From: Flavobacterium sp.
GTDB taxonomy: Bacteria > Bacteroidota > Bacteroidia > Flavobacteriales > Flavobacteriaceae
DNA length: 23,108 nt
Direction: 5' to 3'
NCBI GenBank assembly: GCA_015478765.1
Contig: JADMKR010000137.1
Span: forward strand, 1-23,108
Shown here: piece after piece, positions 22,229-23,108 of the stretch
Layout of the letters: each line of letters starts with the position of its first letter
Numbering within the stretch: position 1 is the stretch's first letter
Notes under the pieces: generated by a model
What the model was told of the DNA's origin: nothing
Databases searched by the model: none
The model's input: only the letters and a program-made list of their open reading frames with translations
Position numbers and translations under genes: made by a program

Positions 22229-22245
22229 AAAGTTGTTTTAAAGAT

Positions 22246-22275
22246 AATGCCCCGGGATCCCGAGGCATTTTTTTT
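22246..22275. terminator. Terminator between fbp and the TerB-like gene
   Basis: Hairpin ATGCC-C-CGG / CCG-A-GGCAT (one C-A mismatch, GATC loop) followed by eight T residues on the plus strand. It overlaps the stop codon of the convergent TerB-like gene by 2 nt. Confidence 0.85.
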
Positions 22276-22705
22276 ATTTATTCATGTGTTGCATTTCGTA
22301 AACAAATGTCTCCAAATCGACGCCTTGGTCAACAAGATTCAATGCTTTATCAATAATATAGTCCACATTTCCCGGAGTGAAACCCAATGCAAGTGCAAAC
22401 CGGCGGAGCATCAAAATTTGTTTGTTTCCTAAATGAGTATCGACATGTACAATGCGGGCCAGGTCGAAAAGGCGCTCCAACCTTTGAGTATACAGGTAAG
22501 GCGGGTTGATAGGATATTTAAGCGGGTTTTCGAGAATTTCTTCATATTCGGCGGTCGAAATTTCGAATTTTCGGGCCAGTCGATCCAAAAAGACTTTCTC
22601 CTCGTCGGATATAGAACCATCGGTTAATGCTACGCGAACCATTGCCGAAAAATGGCCTTTATTTCTGTTTTTGAATTCGCTATCGAACAAATCTGAAAAT
22701 GACAT
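22274..22705 (-). CDS. TerB-like domain protein
   Basis: A 143-residue all-helical acidic protein. The N-terminal half (FSAMVRVALTDGSISDEEKVFLDRLARKFEIS) has the TerB-family pattern of an Asp/Glu-rich helix turn (DGSISDEE). The C-terminal half continues in helices (LFDLARIVHVDTHLGNKQILMLRRFALALGF). TerB proteins occur in tellurite-resistance and envelope-stress systems, but isolated TerB-like proteins of Bacteroidota have no assigned function, and no other ter genes are here. I choose the ATG at 22705 (MSFSDLFDSEFK). The longer reading from 22729 starts inside the -7 box TATCTTTG (22727-22734). It is presumably cytoplasmic, having no signal peptide. Confidence 0.8.
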   Translation of the reverse strand: MSFSDLFDSEFKNRNKGHFSAMVRVALTDGSISDEEKVFLDRLARKFEISTAEYEEILENPLKYPINPPYLYTQRLERLFDLARIVHVDTHLGNKQILMLRRFALALGFTPGNVDYIIDKALNLVDQGVDLETFVYEMQHMNK

Positions 22706-22726
22706 AGTAACGTTGTTTTTGTGCTG

Positions 22727-22734
22727 CAAAGATA
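22727..22734 (-). promoter_or_regulatory. -7 promoter box of the TerB-like gene
   Basis: TATCTTTG on the minus strand matches TAnnTTTG exactly and ends 21 nt before the chosen ATG at 22705. Confidence 0.6.
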
Positions 22735-22880
22735 ACCGTATTTGATTTTAATATTAAATCTTTCTAAAAACTTTTAGCAGTATCAAACAAAACCCGACGA
22801 TGCGCGTTGTGGTAGGTGTCACTGAAAGTTGGTTTCAAAATAAATCGTAAGTTTACATGACCAAACATAATATTTAGATA

Positions 22881-23108
22881 ATGTCAGACTTCTGGATTTA
22901 TTTTCAAATCGGCTTAAAGCACGTTTTGGATATCAATGCATACGATCATGTGTTATTCCTAATAGCACTAACAGTCCCTTACACGTTCAGGGATTGGAAA
23001 CGGGTTTTGATTCTCGTAACTATTTTTACGTTAGGCCATACTGTTTCGCTTATATTGTCCGTGTTCAACCTGGTGATAATCAATGCGGGCCTGATCGAGT
23101 TTCTTATT
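22881..23108 (+). CDS. HupE/UreJ-like membrane protein, 5' part only
   Basis: Seventy-six codons from an ATG at 22881 to the window edge, open throughout (MSDFWIYFQIGLKHVLDINAYDHVLFLIALTVPYTF). The Asp-His region at 17-23 (DINAYDHVLF) followed by hydrophobic segments (VLILVTIFTLGHTVSLILSVFNL) resembles the HupE/UreJ_2 family of small membrane proteins, several of which are linked to nickel or cobalt uptake. Here the role is unknown because no hydrogenase or urease gene is visible. The 3' end lies outside the window. The 146 nt before it are AT-rich; a TAAGTTTA about 25 nt upstream is a degenerate -7 candidate. Confidence 0.75.
   Translation, partial: MSDFWIYFQIGLKHVLDINAYDHVLFLIALTVPYTFRDWKRVLILVTIFTLGHTVSLILSVFNLVIINAGLIEFLI

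Noticed and set aside
22246..22275. GC-rich inverted repeat suspected as another copy of the structured element
   Set aside because: It lacks both conserved boxes (AGGGATTGAG and GAAAGCCCG) and is a plain hairpin followed by a T run, so it is a terminator.

Overview
The window looks like chromosomal DNA from a member of the Bacteroidota, most likely Flavobacteriaceae. Three things point there. Protein sequences such as RbfA, the LolC/E-like permease, DusB, EF4 and class I Fbp have a flavobacterial character. A TAnnTTTG promoter -7 box recurs upstream of most genes and of both tRNA genes. Purine-rich ribosome binding sites are mostly absent. No phage, transposase, CRISPR array or plasmid backbone is visible. 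Family names come from recalled motifs, not database searches.

Left part (1-5000): a single-domain CheY-like response regulator, a CAT-anticodon tRNA on the minus strand, methylmalonyl-CoA epimerase, and the divergent rbfA plus LolC/E-like permease pair. The gap after the permease is filled with 7-nt direct repeats and a structured element. Then come dus (minus) and a small lipoprotein with an NTF2-like fold. The 5049-5221 leader ahead of lepA holds a second copy of the structured element, on the opposite strand.

Middle (5200-15150): lepA (EF4), a Pfk-2 type phosphofructokinase (minus) divergent from thiL, and a large minus-strand run. In transcription order the run is a crotonase, queD-lpxH (2 nt apart), a secreted degenerate aspartyl-protease-like protein, and a TPR sensor kinase with its LuxR-type regulator (3 nt apart). 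thiL and the regulator gene converge with abutting stop codons.

Right part (15190-23108): tRNA-Ala(GGC) with a textbook promoter and terminator, and a small lipoprotein carrying a duplicated HGQPGHRC-type motif. Then a 1136-residue outer-membrane beta-barrel of unknown function, aspartate kinase and a GNAT acetyltransferase, all on the minus strand. Fructose-1,6-bisphosphatase (plus), a TerB-like protein (minus) and the start of a HupE/UreJ-like membrane protein close the window.

Most genes are housekeeping. The least explained items are: (i) two copies, at 3196-3278 (minus) and 5070-5180 (plus), of an element with two identical boxes, a hairpin between them and closing helices that differ by compensatory changes, which suggests a structured RNA family; (ii) the duplicated-motif lipoprotein, whose two 19-codon repeats differ at 12 synonymous positions and only one amino acid; (iii) the protease-like protein whose expected catalytic DTG is NTF; (iv) the large barrel protein.
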